Source: JAUNSR01 sp036655355 (GTDB lineage: Bacteria; Bacteroidota; Bacteroidia; Bacteroidales; JAUNSR01). Taken from it: a stretch of 64,000 bases of DNA. Position numbers and translations under genes: made by a program. Positions 9,192 to 19,000 of this stretch are shown piece by piece (within the stretch, counting starts at the first letter, position 1; the number at the start of each line of letters is the position of its first letter). Under the pieces are notes generated by a model. The model had not been told where the DNA came from and made no database searches. It saw nothing but the letters and a program-made list of their open reading frames with translations. The stretch covers positions 197,492 to 261,491 of the forward strand of contig JAVVQG010000005.1 of NCBI GenBank assembly GCA_036655355.1, in the 5' to 3' direction.

Positions 9192-9235
9192 AAAAGAGAA
9201 GGGCGCGATTCGGTTGAATCGCGCCCTTCTCTTTT
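9192..9235. terminator. Bidirectional terminator between the ROK and FKBP genes
   Basis: A perfect 20-bp stem (left arm 9192-9211, right arm 9216-9235) closes on a GGTT loop, with A-rich and T-rich ends. It serves two convergent genes. Confidence 0.92.
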
Positions 9236-9245
9236 ATCTTTTTCC

Positions 9246-9785
9246 TTATTCGGTAGTGGTATTCGAGCCGGTTTCCCATTTCGTAATCTTCACTAATTCC
9301 ACATCGAAGATCAATGTAGAGTATGGAGGAATAGATGTATTTCCATTTGCGCCATAGGCAAGGTTCCAAGGAATAACCACACGCCATTTTGCTCCCTCTT
9401 TCATGTTCTGAAGGGCCAATGTCCATCCCGGAATCACTTCATCCACACGGAAAGTAACACCCGTACCGGAATCGAAGTTCGTATATACATTATACAGATG
9501 ACCCGAATAATTCGTACTTACCGTACTGTTGTAGAATGGTACGCGCCCATCCTCTTTACCCGGCGTAAGCTCGTGATAAAGGATATAATAAGTAGGATAT
9601 GCCAAGGAATGAAGCTGCGTATAATACTTTACGCCATCTGCATCCAAGGTATCGGTCATCTCTTTAAAATAAGCTTCGTTTTCAGTTTTCCACGCTGCAT
9701 AATCCTCATAATTATTGTCATCCAAACAAGAGTTAAGGGTTACGACAGACAGAAAAAGAAACAGGAAATAATAGATCTTCTTCAT
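9246..9785 (-). CDS. FKBP-type peptidyl-prolyl cis-trans isomerase, lipoprotein
   Basis: A 179-aa protein with a lipoprotein signal (lipobox LNSC, cysteine near residue 20) and a C-terminal FKBP domain. Typical segments are EVIPGWTLALQNMKEGAKWRVVIPWNLAYG and IPPYSTLIFDVELVKI. It is expected to be anchored facing the periplasm and to help fold exported proteins by proline isomerisation. The N-terminal 60 residues are a linker or dimerisation part without known motifs. It stands alone between two terminators. Family assignment is firm; client proteins are unknown. Confidence 0.9.
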   Translation of the reverse strand: MKKIYYFLFLFLSVVTLNSCLDDNNYEDYAAWKTENEAYFKEMTDTLDADGVKYYTQLHSLAYPTYYILYHELTPGKEDGRVPFYNSTVSTNYSGHLYNVYTNFDSGTGVTFRVDEVIPGWTLALQNMKEGAKWRVVIPWNLAYGANGNTSIPPYSTLIFDVELVKITKWETGSNTTTE

Positions 9786-9794
9786 GTTTTGAAA

Positions 9795-9826
9795 TAAAAA
9801 AAGCGAAAACGGAATGCCGTTTTTTC
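9795..9826 (-). terminator. Terminator of the lemA gene
   Basis: AAAACGG (9806-9812) pairs with CCGTTTT (9817-9823) around a 4-base loop. Read on the minus strand the hairpin is followed by a T-rich run. It lies 16 bases after the lemA stop. Confidence 0.75.
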
Positions 9827-9841
9827 TTATAGGGTTAATAA

Positions 9842-10432
9842 TTAAAATTCAACTTTAGGAGCTGACTGCGATCCCGCCTCAGCCTGAAAATAAGGTTTTT
9901 TGTCAAATCCTGCCATGCCTGCCATGATTACGGCCGGGAAACGACGAATTGTAACATTAAACTGACGGGCAATCTCATTGTAGCGGTTACGGGCTACGGT
10001 GATTCGATTTTCCGTGCCGCTCAATTCTGCCTGTAATTCCATGAAATTCTGATTTGCCTTCAAATCCGGATAACTTTCCGTGATGGCAAGCAAGCGACCA
10101 AGCGCCTGACTTAATTCTCCCTGTGCCGATTGATACTTCTGAAGCGTAGCTTCATCGAGGTTATCCAGACTGATTGTTGTGGATGTAGCCTTTGAACGGG
10201 CAGCCACGACATTTTCCAGGGTTGTGCTTTCGTGCGTTGCATAACCTTTCACCGTACTCACCAGATTCGGAATCAAATCGGCGCGACGTTGGTACTGGTT
10301 TTCAACATTAGACCAACTCTCATTCACCTGCTCTTCAGCAGTCACCATTCCATTATAGGCGCCCATGCACCACATCACCAAACCGGCAACTACTACTAAT
10401 ACAATGGAAGCAATCAATAATCCTTTCTTCAT
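9842..10432 (-). CDS. lemA: LemA family protein
   Basis: A 196-aa protein with one N-terminal transmembrane segment (about residues 5-24) and the conserved LemA block NESWSNVENQYQRRADLIPNL, followed by long helices and the family's ENRITVARNRYNEIARQFN segment. LemA proteins are membrane-anchored helical-bundle proteins of uncertain biochemical role, often found beside TPM-domain (YgcG-like) genes. No such partner is present here and the gene appears monocistronic. The family call is firm; the function is unknown. Confidence 0.9.
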   Translation of the reverse strand: MKKGLLIASIVLVVVAGLVMWCMGAYNGMVTAEEQVNESWSNVENQYQRRADLIPNLVSTVKGYATHESTTLENVVAARSKATSTTISLDNLDEATLQKYQSAQGELSQALGRLLAITESYPDLKANQNFMELQAELSGTENRITVARNRYNEIARQFNVTIRRFPAVIMAGMAGFDKKPYFQAEAGSQSAPKVEF

Positions 10433-10478
10433 ATGGATAGATTTATGGATAAATTAGTTAGCTGGAAAAGAAATAAAC

Positions 10479-10522
10479 CACAGAACCTGCGGTGCGGAAT
10501 ATTTCCGCCGCAGGTCATGTGG
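10479..10522 (-). terminator. Terminator-like hairpin after glyS
   Basis: ACCTGCGG...GCGGAA with complement TCCGC...CGCAGGT (10485-10515) makes a GC-rich stem with one bulge, extendable by CCACA/TGTGG. It lies just after the glyS stop. The T-run on the minus strand is weak, so efficiency is uncertain. Confidence 0.6.
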
Positions 10523-10533
10523 TATATACTATA

Positions 10534-12081
10534 TTATTCAGTAATCTTTTTAAACAAGTTTCTGAACGATACCTGTTCTGCAATGATTCCGTGAAGTGCG
10601 TCGATAGCAACACGCTCCTGAGCCATTGTATCGCGGAAACGAATCGTAACGGTGTTGTCTTCCAATGTCTGGTGGTCAACCGTTACACAGAAAGGCGTAC
10701 CGATTGCATCTTGACGACGGTAACGTTTTCCGATCGAATCTTTCTCATCGTACTGACATTTGAAATCGAATTTCAAGTTGTCGATGATCTCACGCGCTTT
10801 CTCAGGGAAACCGTCTTTCTTAGTCAACGGCATCACACAAACCTTCACCGGAGCAAGTGCAGCCGGCAAACGCAATACGACGCGCGTCTCGCCGTTTTCA
10901 AGTTTCTCTTCCGTATAAGCGGCAGCCATCACAGAAAGGAACATACGGTCCACACCGATTGAAGTCTCAATCACGTAAGGAACATAAGACTCTTTCGTTT
11001 CAGGATCGAAATACTGAAGTTTCTTACCTGAATACTGTTCGTGGCTAGACAAGTCGAAATCCGTACGAGAGTGGATACCCTCCACCTCTTTAAATCCGAA
11101 AGGCATTTCGAATTCGATATCGGTAGCCGCATTGGCATAGTGAGCCAATTTATCGTGATCGTGGAAACGATATTTTTTATCGCCTAGACCCAGTGCCTTG
11201 TGCCATTTCAAACGCGTATCTTTCCATTTTGCGAACCACTCAAGCTCTTCACCCGGACGAACGAAGAACTGCATCTCCATCTGTTCGAATTCACGCATAC
11301 GGAAAATAAACTGACGCGCAACGATCTCGTTACGGAAAGCCTTACCGATTTGAGCGATACCGAATGGAATCTTCATGCGACCTGTTTTCTGAACGTTCAG
11401 GTAGTTTACAAAGATACCCTGAGCCGTTTCAGGACGAAGGTAAACCTTCATCGCGCCATCAGCCGTAGAACCCATCTCAGTAGAGAACATCAAGTTGAAC
11501 TGACGAACTTCCGTCCAGTTCTTCGTACCCGATACGGGACATACGATTTCATAATCAAGGATGATCTGACGAAGTTCTTCCAGGTTATTATCATTCAAGG
11601 CATTTGCGAAACGTTCGTGAAGTTCGTCTCTTTTTGCCTGATATTCCAATACGCGACCGTTTGTGGCACGGAATTGCGCCTCATCGAATGACTCGCCGAA
11701 ACGTTTTGCGGCTTTCTCAACCTCTTTGTTCATCTTATCATCGAACTTCGCAAGTTGGTCTTCGATAAGCACATCCGCACGGTAGCGTTTTTTAGAATCC
11801 TTATTGTCAATCAAAGGGTCATTGAACGCATCAACGTGACCGGAAGCTTTCCAGATTGTAGGGTGCATAAAGATAGCAGAGTCGATACCCACTACATTCT
11901 CATGTAGCAGCACCATGCTGTCCCACCAATATTTCTTGATATTATTTTTCAGTTCAACGCCATTCTGTCCGTAATCATAAACAGCAGACAAACCGTCGTA
12001 GATTTCACTTGACTGGAATACGAATCCATACTCCTTTGAATGCGAAACCAACTTCTTGAAAACATCTTCCTGTTGTGCCAT
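10534..12081 (-). CDS. glyS: Glycyl-tRNA synthetase, single-chain class II type
   Basis: A 515-aa synthetase of the alpha2 (eukaryote/archaea-like) type found in Bacteroidota. Class II motif 2 is visible as FRNEIVARQFIFRMREFEQM and motif 3 as IETSIGVDRMFLSVM. The C-terminal anticodon-binding domain (VCVMPLTKKDGFPEKAREII onward) is complete. It charges tRNA-Gly with glycine in the cytosol. The N-terminus (YGFVFQSSEIYDGLSAVYDY) is typical and supports this start. The gene diverges from the topoisomerase gene, with a 10-bp-stem hairpin in its presumed leader. Confidence 0.96.
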   Translation of the reverse strand: MAQQEDVFKKLVSHSKEYGFVFQSSEIYDGLSAVYDYGQNGVELKNNIKKYWWDSMVLLHENVVGIDSAIFMHPTIWKASGHVDAFNDPLIDNKDSKKRYRADVLIEDQLAKFDDKMNKEVEKAAKRFGESFDEAQFRATNGRVLEYQAKRDELHERFANALNDNNLEELRQIILDYEIVCPVSGTKNWTEVRQFNLMFSTEMGSTADGAMKVYLRPETAQGIFVNYLNVQKTGRMKIPFGIAQIGKAFRNEIVARQFIFRMREFEQMEMQFFVRPGEELEWFAKWKDTRLKWHKALGLGDKKYRFHDHDKLAHYANAATDIEFEMPFGFKEVEGIHSRTDFDLSSHEQYSGKKLQYFDPETKESYVPYVIETSIGVDRMFLSVMAAAYTEEKLENGETRVVLRLPAALAPVKVCVMPLTKKDGFPEKAREIIDNLKFDFKCQYDEKDSIGKRYRRQDAIGTPFCVTVDHQTLEDNTVTIRFRDTMAQERVAIDALHGIIAEQVSFRNLFKKITE

Positions 12082-12120
12082 ATTTACCTAATTATTTGCT
12101 ATAAAATTCTTTCTTTACCT

Positions 12121-12145
12121 AAACTCTTCACCTTCTGAAGAGTTT
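12121..12145 (-). promoter_or_regulatory. Perfect hairpin in the glyS-proximal leader
   Basis: AAACTCTTCA and TGAAGAGTTT form a perfect 10-bp stem with a 5-base loop, 40 bases upstream of glyS. There is no T-run, so it is not an obvious terminator. A role as leader structure or binding site is possible but unproven. I could not make a T-box from the surrounding sequence. Confidence 0.4.
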
Positions 12146-12304
12146 AATCATTTGTTGACCTGCAAAGTAAATAATTTTTTCGATTAAATTTGTATTTTTG
12201 TAAGGCAGACAGCCCATTATAGCCGATAAAAAACCATAAACAGATGGTTCTTCGGATTCATCCGGCTTACCTCTCTTTTATAAAACTTGTAACACGCATC
12301 CGAC

Positions 12305-15016
12305 ATGAGCAATATCGACGAGTTTGATCCGACCGACGAAATGAATGAAATTAATCCCGAGACATCCGATACAGAGGATATCGAAGCGGAGACCCACTCC
12401 TCCTATAAAGTCCCCACAGGGGATCCCAACGAGCTGAAACATCATCTTTCGGGTATGTATCAGAATTGGTTCCTCGATTACGCATCGTACGTAATCCTCG
12501 AACGCGCAGTGCCTCACGTGACCGACGGTCTGAAGCCTGTGCAACGTCGTATCCTTCACTCTATGAAGAATCTCGACGACGGACGTTACAACAAAGTGGC
12601 CAACATCATCGGTCACACCATGCAATACCACCCGCACGGTGACGCCTCTATCGGGGATGCACTGGTGCAGCTGGGACAGAAAGACCTACTGATCGACTGT
12701 CAGGGTAACTGGGGTAACGTACTCACCGGCGACGGAGCAGCGGCTCCCCGTTACATCGAGGCGCGACTTTCCAAGTTCGCTCTCGAGGTACTTTTCAATC
12801 CCAAAACCACCAATTGGAAACTTTCTTATGATGGCCGAAACAAAGAGCCGATCACGCTACCGGTAAAATTTCCGCTGCTGCTTGCACAGGGCGTGGAGGG
12901 AATCGCCGTAGGGTTATCGTCCAAAATTCTGCCACATAACTTCAATGAATTGGCCGATGCATCCATCGCTTACCTACGCGGCGAGGAGTTCCGCATCTAT
13001 CCGGATTTCCAAACCAAAGGTTCAATCGACGTATCGAAATACAACGACGGCGAACGTGGCGGCTCGGTAAAAGTGCGTGCACGCATCGAGAAGAAAGACA
13101 GCAAAACACTGGCGATCACCGACCTTCCGTTTGGCAAAACCACCTCGTCGCTGATCGAGTCAATCCTCAAAGCGAATGACAAGGGAAAAATCAAGATCCG
13201 AAAAGTGGATGACAATACTGCGGGCGAAGTGGAAATTCTGGTTCACCTGGCTCCCGGCGTTTCATCCGATAAGACGATCGATGCACTGTATGCCTTTACA
13301 GATTGTGAAATCAGTATTTCGCCGAACTGTTGTATCATTTCGGAAAACAAACCTCACTTCCTGAATGTGAGTCACGTACTTAAAAATAGTGCCGACAGCA
13401 CCTTGCAGTTGTTGCAGCTGGAACTTGAAATCGAAAAATCAGAACTCAACGAACAGTTGCTGTTCTCTTCGCTCGAGAAAATATTCATCGAAGAACGTAT
13501 CTATAAAGATAAGGAGTTCGAAAACAGCAAAACGATGGAAGATGCCATCCGACACATCGACAAACGTCTCGAACCGTTCAAGCCCACCTTCATCCGCGAG
13601 ATTAACGACAAGGACATCCTGCAATTGATGGAGATTAAAATGGGTCGTATCCTGAAATTCAACAAGGAGAAGGCCGACGAACTGATCGCGCGCATACTGG
13701 ATAAGATCGCCGAGATCGACAAGAATCTCTCCGATATGGTGAACTTCACGATCCGCTGGTTCGAACACCTGAAAGAGAAATACGGCAAACTTTATCCGCG
13801 ACGTACGGAGATTCGCAGTTTCGACACCATTGACTCCACAAAAGTGGTAGAGGCGAATGAGAAGCTGTATATCAACCGCGAAGAGGGATTCATCGGTACC
13901 GATCTGAAGAAGGATGAGTTCATCTGCAACTGTTCCGACATAGACGATGTGATCATCTTCTACAAAGACGGCAAGTACAAGGTGACCAAGGTGAGTGAGA
14001 AAATGTTTGTTGGTAAAAACGTGCTTTACGTAAACGTGTACCGTAAAAACGATACCCGCACCATCTATAACGTCGTGTACCGCGACGGCAAAGACGGCAT
14101 GTTGTTTATGAAGCGTTTTGCCGTAACAGGAACTACGCGCGATAAGGTGTATGACGTTACGCAAGGAAAACCGGGATCTAAACTGGTTCACTTCACCGCA
14201 AATCCGAATGGCGAAACAGACATTCTTAAAATCACCTTCAAGCCGAAGCCGCGCATGAAGCAACTGCAGATCGAGAAAGATTTTGCAGAGATCGCGATCA
14301 AGGGGCGTGCCTCGATGGGGAATATCCTGACCCGCAATGAAGTGCATAAGATTGTATTGAAAGAGAAAGGCGGTTCTACGCTGGGCGGTCGTCAGGTGTG
14401 GTTCGACTTCGATGTGAATCGTCTGAATTACGATAATCGCGGCGAATACCTAGGCGAATTTAACAGCGGCGATTCAATTCTTGTCGTATTGAAAAACGGA
14501 GAGTTCTATAACTCAACCTTCGATGCTACAAACCATTACGAAGAGAACATCCTGCGTATCGAGAAGTTCGACGAGAATAAAGTGTGGACAGCGGCCTTTT
14601 TCGATGCGGATCAAGGTTATCCGTATCTGAAACGATTTAAATTCGAAAAGAGTGCCAAACGACAGAGCTTTTTGGGAGAGAACCCGAAATCGGTGCTATT
14701 ATTGCTCACCCACACCGCTTTCCCTCGCATCGGAATGTCGTTCGGCGAAAAAGACAGTTTCCGAGAACCGCTGATTCTGGATGCTGAAACCTTTATCGGT
14801 GAAAAAAGCTTTAAAGCCCGCGGAAAACGTCTCACCACGTTCTCCTTTGGTGAGATCAAAGAACTTGAGCCGATCCGCTTCCCGGAACCTGCAGCCGTTT
14901 CTACGCATGCACAAATCTCCGAGGAGGAGGATGAAGAGTCTTTATCCGAGGAGGAAAAAGCATCCCCGATCGACGTGATTGATGAAATCACCGGACAGAA
15001 ACAGTTGGAATTCTAA
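12305..15016 (+). CDS. parC: DNA topoisomerase IV / gyrase subunit A-type protein
   Basis: A 903-aa type IIA topoisomerase A subunit. The breakage-reunion domain begins near residue 60 (ILERAVPHVTDGLKPVQRRI), and the catalytic tyrosine is Y140 in AAPRYIEARL. The HTMQYHPHGDASIGDAL segment marks the quinolone-pocket region. The C-terminal DNA-wrapping domain is divergent and ends in an acidic tail (EEEDEESLSEEE). Bacteroidota encode a second, more canonical GyrA, and this longer divergent form is normally annotated ParC. It cuts and passes DNA duplexes for chromosome decatenation with a ParE partner, which is not in this window. Two TAnnTTTG-like boxes lie upstream at 12185-12200 without a clear -33 box. 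Confidence 0.9.
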   Translation: MSNIDEFDPTDEMNEINPETSDTEDIEAETHSSYKVPTGDPNELKHHLSGMYQNWFLDYASYVILERAVPHVTDGLKPVQRRILHSMKNLDDGRYNKVANIIGHTMQYHPHGDASIGDALVQLGQKDLLIDCQGNWGNVLTGDGAAAPRYIEARLSKFALEVLFNPKTTNWKLSYDGRNKEPITLPVKFPLLLAQGVEGIAVGLSSKILPHNFNELADASIAYLRGEEFRIYPDFQTKGSIDVSKYNDGERGGSVKVRARIEKKDSKTLAITDLPFGKTTSSLIESILKANDKGKIKIRKVDDNTAGEVEILVHLAPGVSSDKTIDALYAFTDCEISISPNCCIISENKPHFLNVSHVLKNSADSTLQLLQLELEIEKSELNEQLLFSSLEKIFIEERIYKDKEFENSKTMEDAIRHIDKRLEPFKPTFIREINDKDILQLMEIKMGRILKFNKEKADELIARILDKIAEIDKNLSDMVNFTIRWFEHLKEKYGKLYPRRTEIRSFDTIDSTKVVEANEKLYINREEGFIGTDLKKDEFICNCSDIDDVIIFYKDGKYKVTKVSEKMFVGKNVLYVNVYRKNDTRTIYNVVYRDGKDGMLFMKRFAVTGTTRDKVYDVTQGKPGSKLVHFTANPNGETDILKITFKPKPRMKQLQIEKDFAEIAIKGRASMGNILTRNEVHKIVLKEKGGSTLGGRQVWFDFDVNRLNYDNRGEYLGEFNSGDSILVVLKNGEFYNSTFDATNHYEENILRIEKFDENKVWTAAFFDADQGYPYLKRFKFEKSAKRQSFLGENPKSVLLLLTHTAFPRIGMSFGEKDSFREPLILDAETFIGEKSFKARGKRLTTFSFGEIKELEPIRFPEPAAVSTHAQISEEEDEESLSEEEKASPIDVIDEITGQKQLEF

Positions 15017-15062
15017 TTCCGGCTTTATTCAACATTTTACCGGCTACTTTATTTCCCAATAG

Positions 15063-15104
15063 AAAGCGGCTGTCTGAAAAGATTTTTTTCAGACAGCCGC
15101 TTTT
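15063..15104 (+). terminator. Terminator of the topoisomerase gene
   Basis: An 18-bp stem (AAAGCGGCTGTCTGAAAA at 15063-15080, complement 15086-15103) with a short loop and a T-rich 3' flank, 46 bases after the parC stop. Confidence 0.92.
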
Positions 15105-15232
15105 GTTGTTTCCGATGTTTGCATCAGAGCAGGGTTCTCTTGAGGAGATGTAATCGGAAGAGTAGCGTAAGCAATACTCCCAAAATTAAAATTGATCCGA
15201 GCAATTCATTCCAAGAAGCATTACATCCGTCT

Positions 15233-15386
15233 CTTCAGACCTCTGAATGGCGCGCTTCAGTGCTCTGAAGAGCGTGCTTCAGACCTCTGAATAGGCTGCT
15301 TCAGTGCTCTGAATAGGCTGCTTCAGACCTCTGAATAGGCTGCTTCAGTGCTCTGAATAGGCTGCTTCAGTGCTCTGAAGAAGTAA
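15233..15386. repeat. Tandem array of seven 22-bp palindromic units
   Basis: Seven contiguous units of exactly 22 bp start at 15233, 15255, 15277, 15299, 15321, 15343 and 15365. Each has a 14-bp core, either TTCAGACCTCTGAA or TTCAGTGCTCTGAA, in the order A B A B A B B. The core is an inverted repeat (TTCAGA/TCTGAA or TTCAG/CTGAA). The 8-bp remainder is AGGCTG-like in the middle units and diverges at both ends. There are no unique spacers, so it is not a CRISPR array. The function is unknown. Confidence 0.95.
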
Positions 15387-15477
15387 TTATACAGGAACCT
15401 TTTGGGAAAAAGACCCCCTATTTCATGAAGGCTGCCCAATTCATTCCTATGAATTTTGGACACTCTCTTTTCTTATC

Positions 15478-15570
15478 TAACAACTAATATCATTTACCTA
15501 AATGATAAAGAAAGATGGGAAAGCAAGCTTGAATTTAAGCTATAAATGTTGTAGGATTATTTTTTAAAAA
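15478..15570. promoter_or_regulatory. 93-bp conserved element, copy 1 (upstream of susC at 16022)
   Basis: Identical over 93 bp to 25378-25470. It contains a perfect 20-bp palindrome (TATCATTT, 4-base centre ACCT, AAATGATA; 15488-15507) and a second near-palindrome (AGCTT/AAGCT, 15526-15541). It lies about 14 bp before the -33 box of a susC promoter, a position suited to an activator or repressor site. The same layout occurs at copy 2. Confidence 0.85.
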
Positions 15571-15583
15571 AAATATACGAATA

Positions 15584-15616
15584 TTTGATATTAAAAATTA
15601 AATGTTATTATATTTG
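15584..15616 (+). promoter_or_regulatory. Promoter of the first SusC locus
   Basis: TTTG (15584-15587) and TATATTTG (15609-15616) are separated by 21 bases, a full match to the Bacteroidota -33/-7 consensus. The same pair with the same spacing stands behind the matching 93-bp element at 25485-25517. The leader to the susC start is about 400 nt. Confidence 0.75.
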
Positions 15617-15708
15617 AAAAACAAAAAAAAACTAAAGCAAGACTTGGATTAAGAAATATTTCGGTAATACATCCAATGGCGGGGAAAATATTCAGATTAA
15701 AGGTTTTT

Positions 15709-15760
15709 GCACCTTACAATCTAATTACTAAATACCTATAAACAAAAACAAATTACAAAA
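15709..15760 (+). pseudogene. Decayed leader and first codons of another susC, retained in the 5' leader
   Basis: The leader here aligns with the bases around the start of the susC at 25643. ACCTTACAATCTAATTAC is shared (15710-15727 with 25616-25633), followed by CTATAAACAAAAACAAATT against CTATGAACAAAAAGAAATT. The start codon ATG of the 25643 gene corresponds to ATA here, and similarity fades after about nine codons. The promoter plus gene start was evidently duplicated and then fused upstream of a different susC. Confidence 0.75.
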
Positions 15761-16021
15761 TATTTTATTAAATCTATGATATGATCAAACACAAATTAAA
15801 TCTGCAAAACAAATAGCCTCCAATTGTAATTTAACAATAATTAGCACCATGATTAATGGATCAAGAGAGAACACCTTATATCATTAATGCCAATTTAAAT
15901 CTGATCCGAATCAATATCACCATGATTTCTAACACGCAACTCTCTTTTTATAACAATATCACACTCTTTTATTTTTAGAAATTTTGTAATACCAAATGTT
16001 CAATTAAAAATCTTCCACATT

Positions 16022-19000
16022 ATGAGGAAAAACTATGTAAGAATGGCAATGCTACTTTGTTGTTGCAGCGCTCTTCCACACACAGTCTGGAGTACCACAT
16101 CTCCAATAGTTCAACAACAGCAAAAAAGAACCATAAAAGGAACGGTTATCTTTAAAGAAGATAAAGAGCCGGTTATCGGAGCAAATGTATGGTTAAAGAA
16201 CAGTTCTACAGGAGCCATAACTGACATAGATGGTAACTATACAATTCATGTTGAAGGTGTAGGTGGTGTTTTGGTTTTCTCTTATACCGGTTATAAAACC
16301 GTAGAGATAGCCTTAAACAATCAACAAACAGTAAATGTTGTGCTAGAACCAAATACCGAAGTCATCGATGAAGTGGTAGTTGTAGGGTACGGAAGCCAAA
16401 AGAAAGCAAGTGTTGTTGGGGCCATTTCAACAGTGAATATTGAGAACCTAAAAATGCCATCTTCAAACATTTCAAATGTATTGGCCGGACAGCTTGCCGG
16501 AATAGTTGCAATGAGTCGTTCGGGAGAACCAGGAAAAAACTCAGCTTCTGAATTCTATATCCGCGGGGTATCCTCCTTTACAGGAAATAAAAAACCCTTA
16601 GTCTTAGTAGATGGTATCGAACGTGAACTTGACCTTGTAGACACTGAAGATATCGCTTCCTTCTCAATTCTAAAAGATGCATCCGCATCTGCCGTATACG
16701 GGGTACGAGGAGCAAACGGGGTAATTATTATCACAACAAGAAAAGGAAATGAAGGTAAACCTCAAATCTCTGTCCGCGCAGAGGCCGGTATCACTTCTCC
16801 TACCAAAATTCCTAATTTTTTAAATTCAGCTCAATGGGCGGAGTTATATAATGAAGCATCGGGAAGACAATACTATTCACAAGAAGTAATAGACATGTAT
16901 CGAAATGGTACGGATCCGGATCTGTATCCGAATGTTAACTGGATAGATGAACTTTATGATGATGTAGCAAACAATCAGCGCGTAAATCTGAATGTGAATG
17001 GTGGTGGAGATATTGTAAAATACTACATTGCGGGTTCCTTCTACAATGAATCCTCTATTTTAAAAGATGCGGGTGACCGATATGATTACAAATCATCAAT
17101 CAACTACAACAAATTTAATTTTCGTGCAAATCTCGATTTTAAAGTAACTCCTACGACTACTTTAAATGTGAATCTTGCGAATATTTATGAAAAGTCTTTT
17201 GGACCGGGATCCACTACGGATAATATTTGGCAATATACTTTCCTAACCTCTCCGAATGCCTTCCCAAAAGAATATTCAGACGGAACGATTTCGGCTCCCT
17301 CTGCTGCATCGGGTTACAATCCGTGGAACTTATTGGTTCATTCGGGGTATCGCGAACAGTTCTGGAACTCTGCACAATCATTAGCCGGATTGACTCAGAA
17401 TCTGGATATGGTAACCAAAGGGCTGACCGCCAATGTCAAATTTTCATGGGACGCCTTCAATACAACTACACAGGTTCGTTCAAAAGAGCCGAAGCAGTTC
17501 CATGCAACAGGGCGTGATGAAAATGGCAACCTTATGTATGGGAATGCCATTTACCAGGGATCCGAAACATTAAGTTACACAAGAACTACAGGTGGTACAA
17601 TGACCACTTATATGGAAGGATCATTGAATTACGATCGTTTGTTTGTTGAAAAACACCGTGTAGGGGCATTATTCCTTTACAATCACAAAATCCATTATAA
17701 AACTCAGGCTGGTGATCAGGCATCTTCTCTTCCTTACAAAAACCAGGGGATTGCCGGACGTTTGACTTACTCTTACAATGACCGCTATTTCGGAGAATTC
17801 AACATTGGTTACAACGGATCAGAAAACTTTGCCAGAGGACACCGCTTTGGATTCTTTCCGGCAGGAGCTATCGGATGGATGGTTTCAAATGAGGAATGGT
17901 ATGCACCTGCTACAAAGTATGTAGATAATCTGAAACTGAAAGCCTCTTATGGTACTGTGGGTAATGATGACATCGGTGGAAGCCGTCGATGGATTTATAT
18001 GCCGACTATCGTTGATGGCGGAAGCTTCAATTATGGGTCAACTGCAAACCTCGGAGGAACCGGTATCCGTATAGGGGAAGTTGAAAACATCTATTTAAGC
18101 TGGGAAGAAGCGAAGAAAATGAATATTGGTATCGAATTCACGCTATTCAGATCGTTAAGAATCCAAGCAGATTATTTCTCTGAAAAACGTGATGGTATAT
18201 TCTTACAACGTGCCGGATTACCTGCTATAGTTGGGCTAAGTACAGTTCCGTTCACCAACATCGGTAAAGCTGAAAATAAAGGATTCGACTCAACAGCCGA
18301 ATTTGACAAGAAAATAGGCAATGTGATGTTCACCGGTCGTGGTAACTTTACATTTAACCGCAACAAACTGATTGACAACGACGAGCCTGATTGGAGATAC
18401 AAATACTTGAATCGGATTGGAAAATCATTCGGATCAGCATCTGCAGCACATCCTTTCGGATTAGTTGCCCTTGGTCTATTTGAAAGTCAAGAGGAGATTG
18501 ATAATAGCCCGAATCAAACCTTTGGTCAGTACCGGGTCGGAGATATCAAATATCAAGACACAAATGGCGATGGAAAAATTGACTCGAATGACCAGGTAGC
18601 ACTTGGATACACCAATCTTCCGGAAATCACCTATGGTTTTGGCCTAACCGCACAATGGAAAGGCTTGGATCTAAACGTTTTTTTCCAAGGAATAAGCCAT
18701 GTGAATTTCTTTATTGGAGGGAACTCCCTTACATCTGCTTTCGGAAGTAACAACCTTGAGCGTTCTGCCATCAACGCAGATGTTTATGATAAAGTTTGGC
18801 TCTCTTCGAAAACTACTGAAGAGAACAGAAACGCAGAATATGCACGTCTTAGTTTAAGTGGTGGTGCGGGTAGTTCAAATAACGCTCAGACATCTTCCTA
18901 TTACATGCGAGACGGAAGTTTCCTTCGTTTGAAAAATGCAGAAATTGGATATACGATGCCTAAGAACATCTTAAATAAAGTATTCATCAAATCACTTCGA

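Larger units (their letters stand above)
15017..16021. other. Long intergenic region before the first susC
   Basis: 1005 bp without a credible gene. In order it holds the parC terminator (15063-15104), a 7 x 22 bp palindromic tandem array (15233-15386), a 93-bp element identical to one at 25378-25470, a well-formed promoter (15584-15616), a leader with a decayed copy of another susC start (about 15709-15760), and about 260 AT-rich bases. Those last bases contain only a long-range inverted repeat (ATTAATG near 15851 with CATTAAT near 15882). Confidence 0.8.

Noticed and set aside
12082..12304. T-box leader before glyS
   Set aside because: A hairpin is present, but no T-box sequence or terminator-antiterminator pair could be found, and T-boxes are not expected in this phylum.
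15233..15386. CRISPR array
   Set aside because: Units are contiguous, with no unique spacers, too short, and there are no cas genes nearby.
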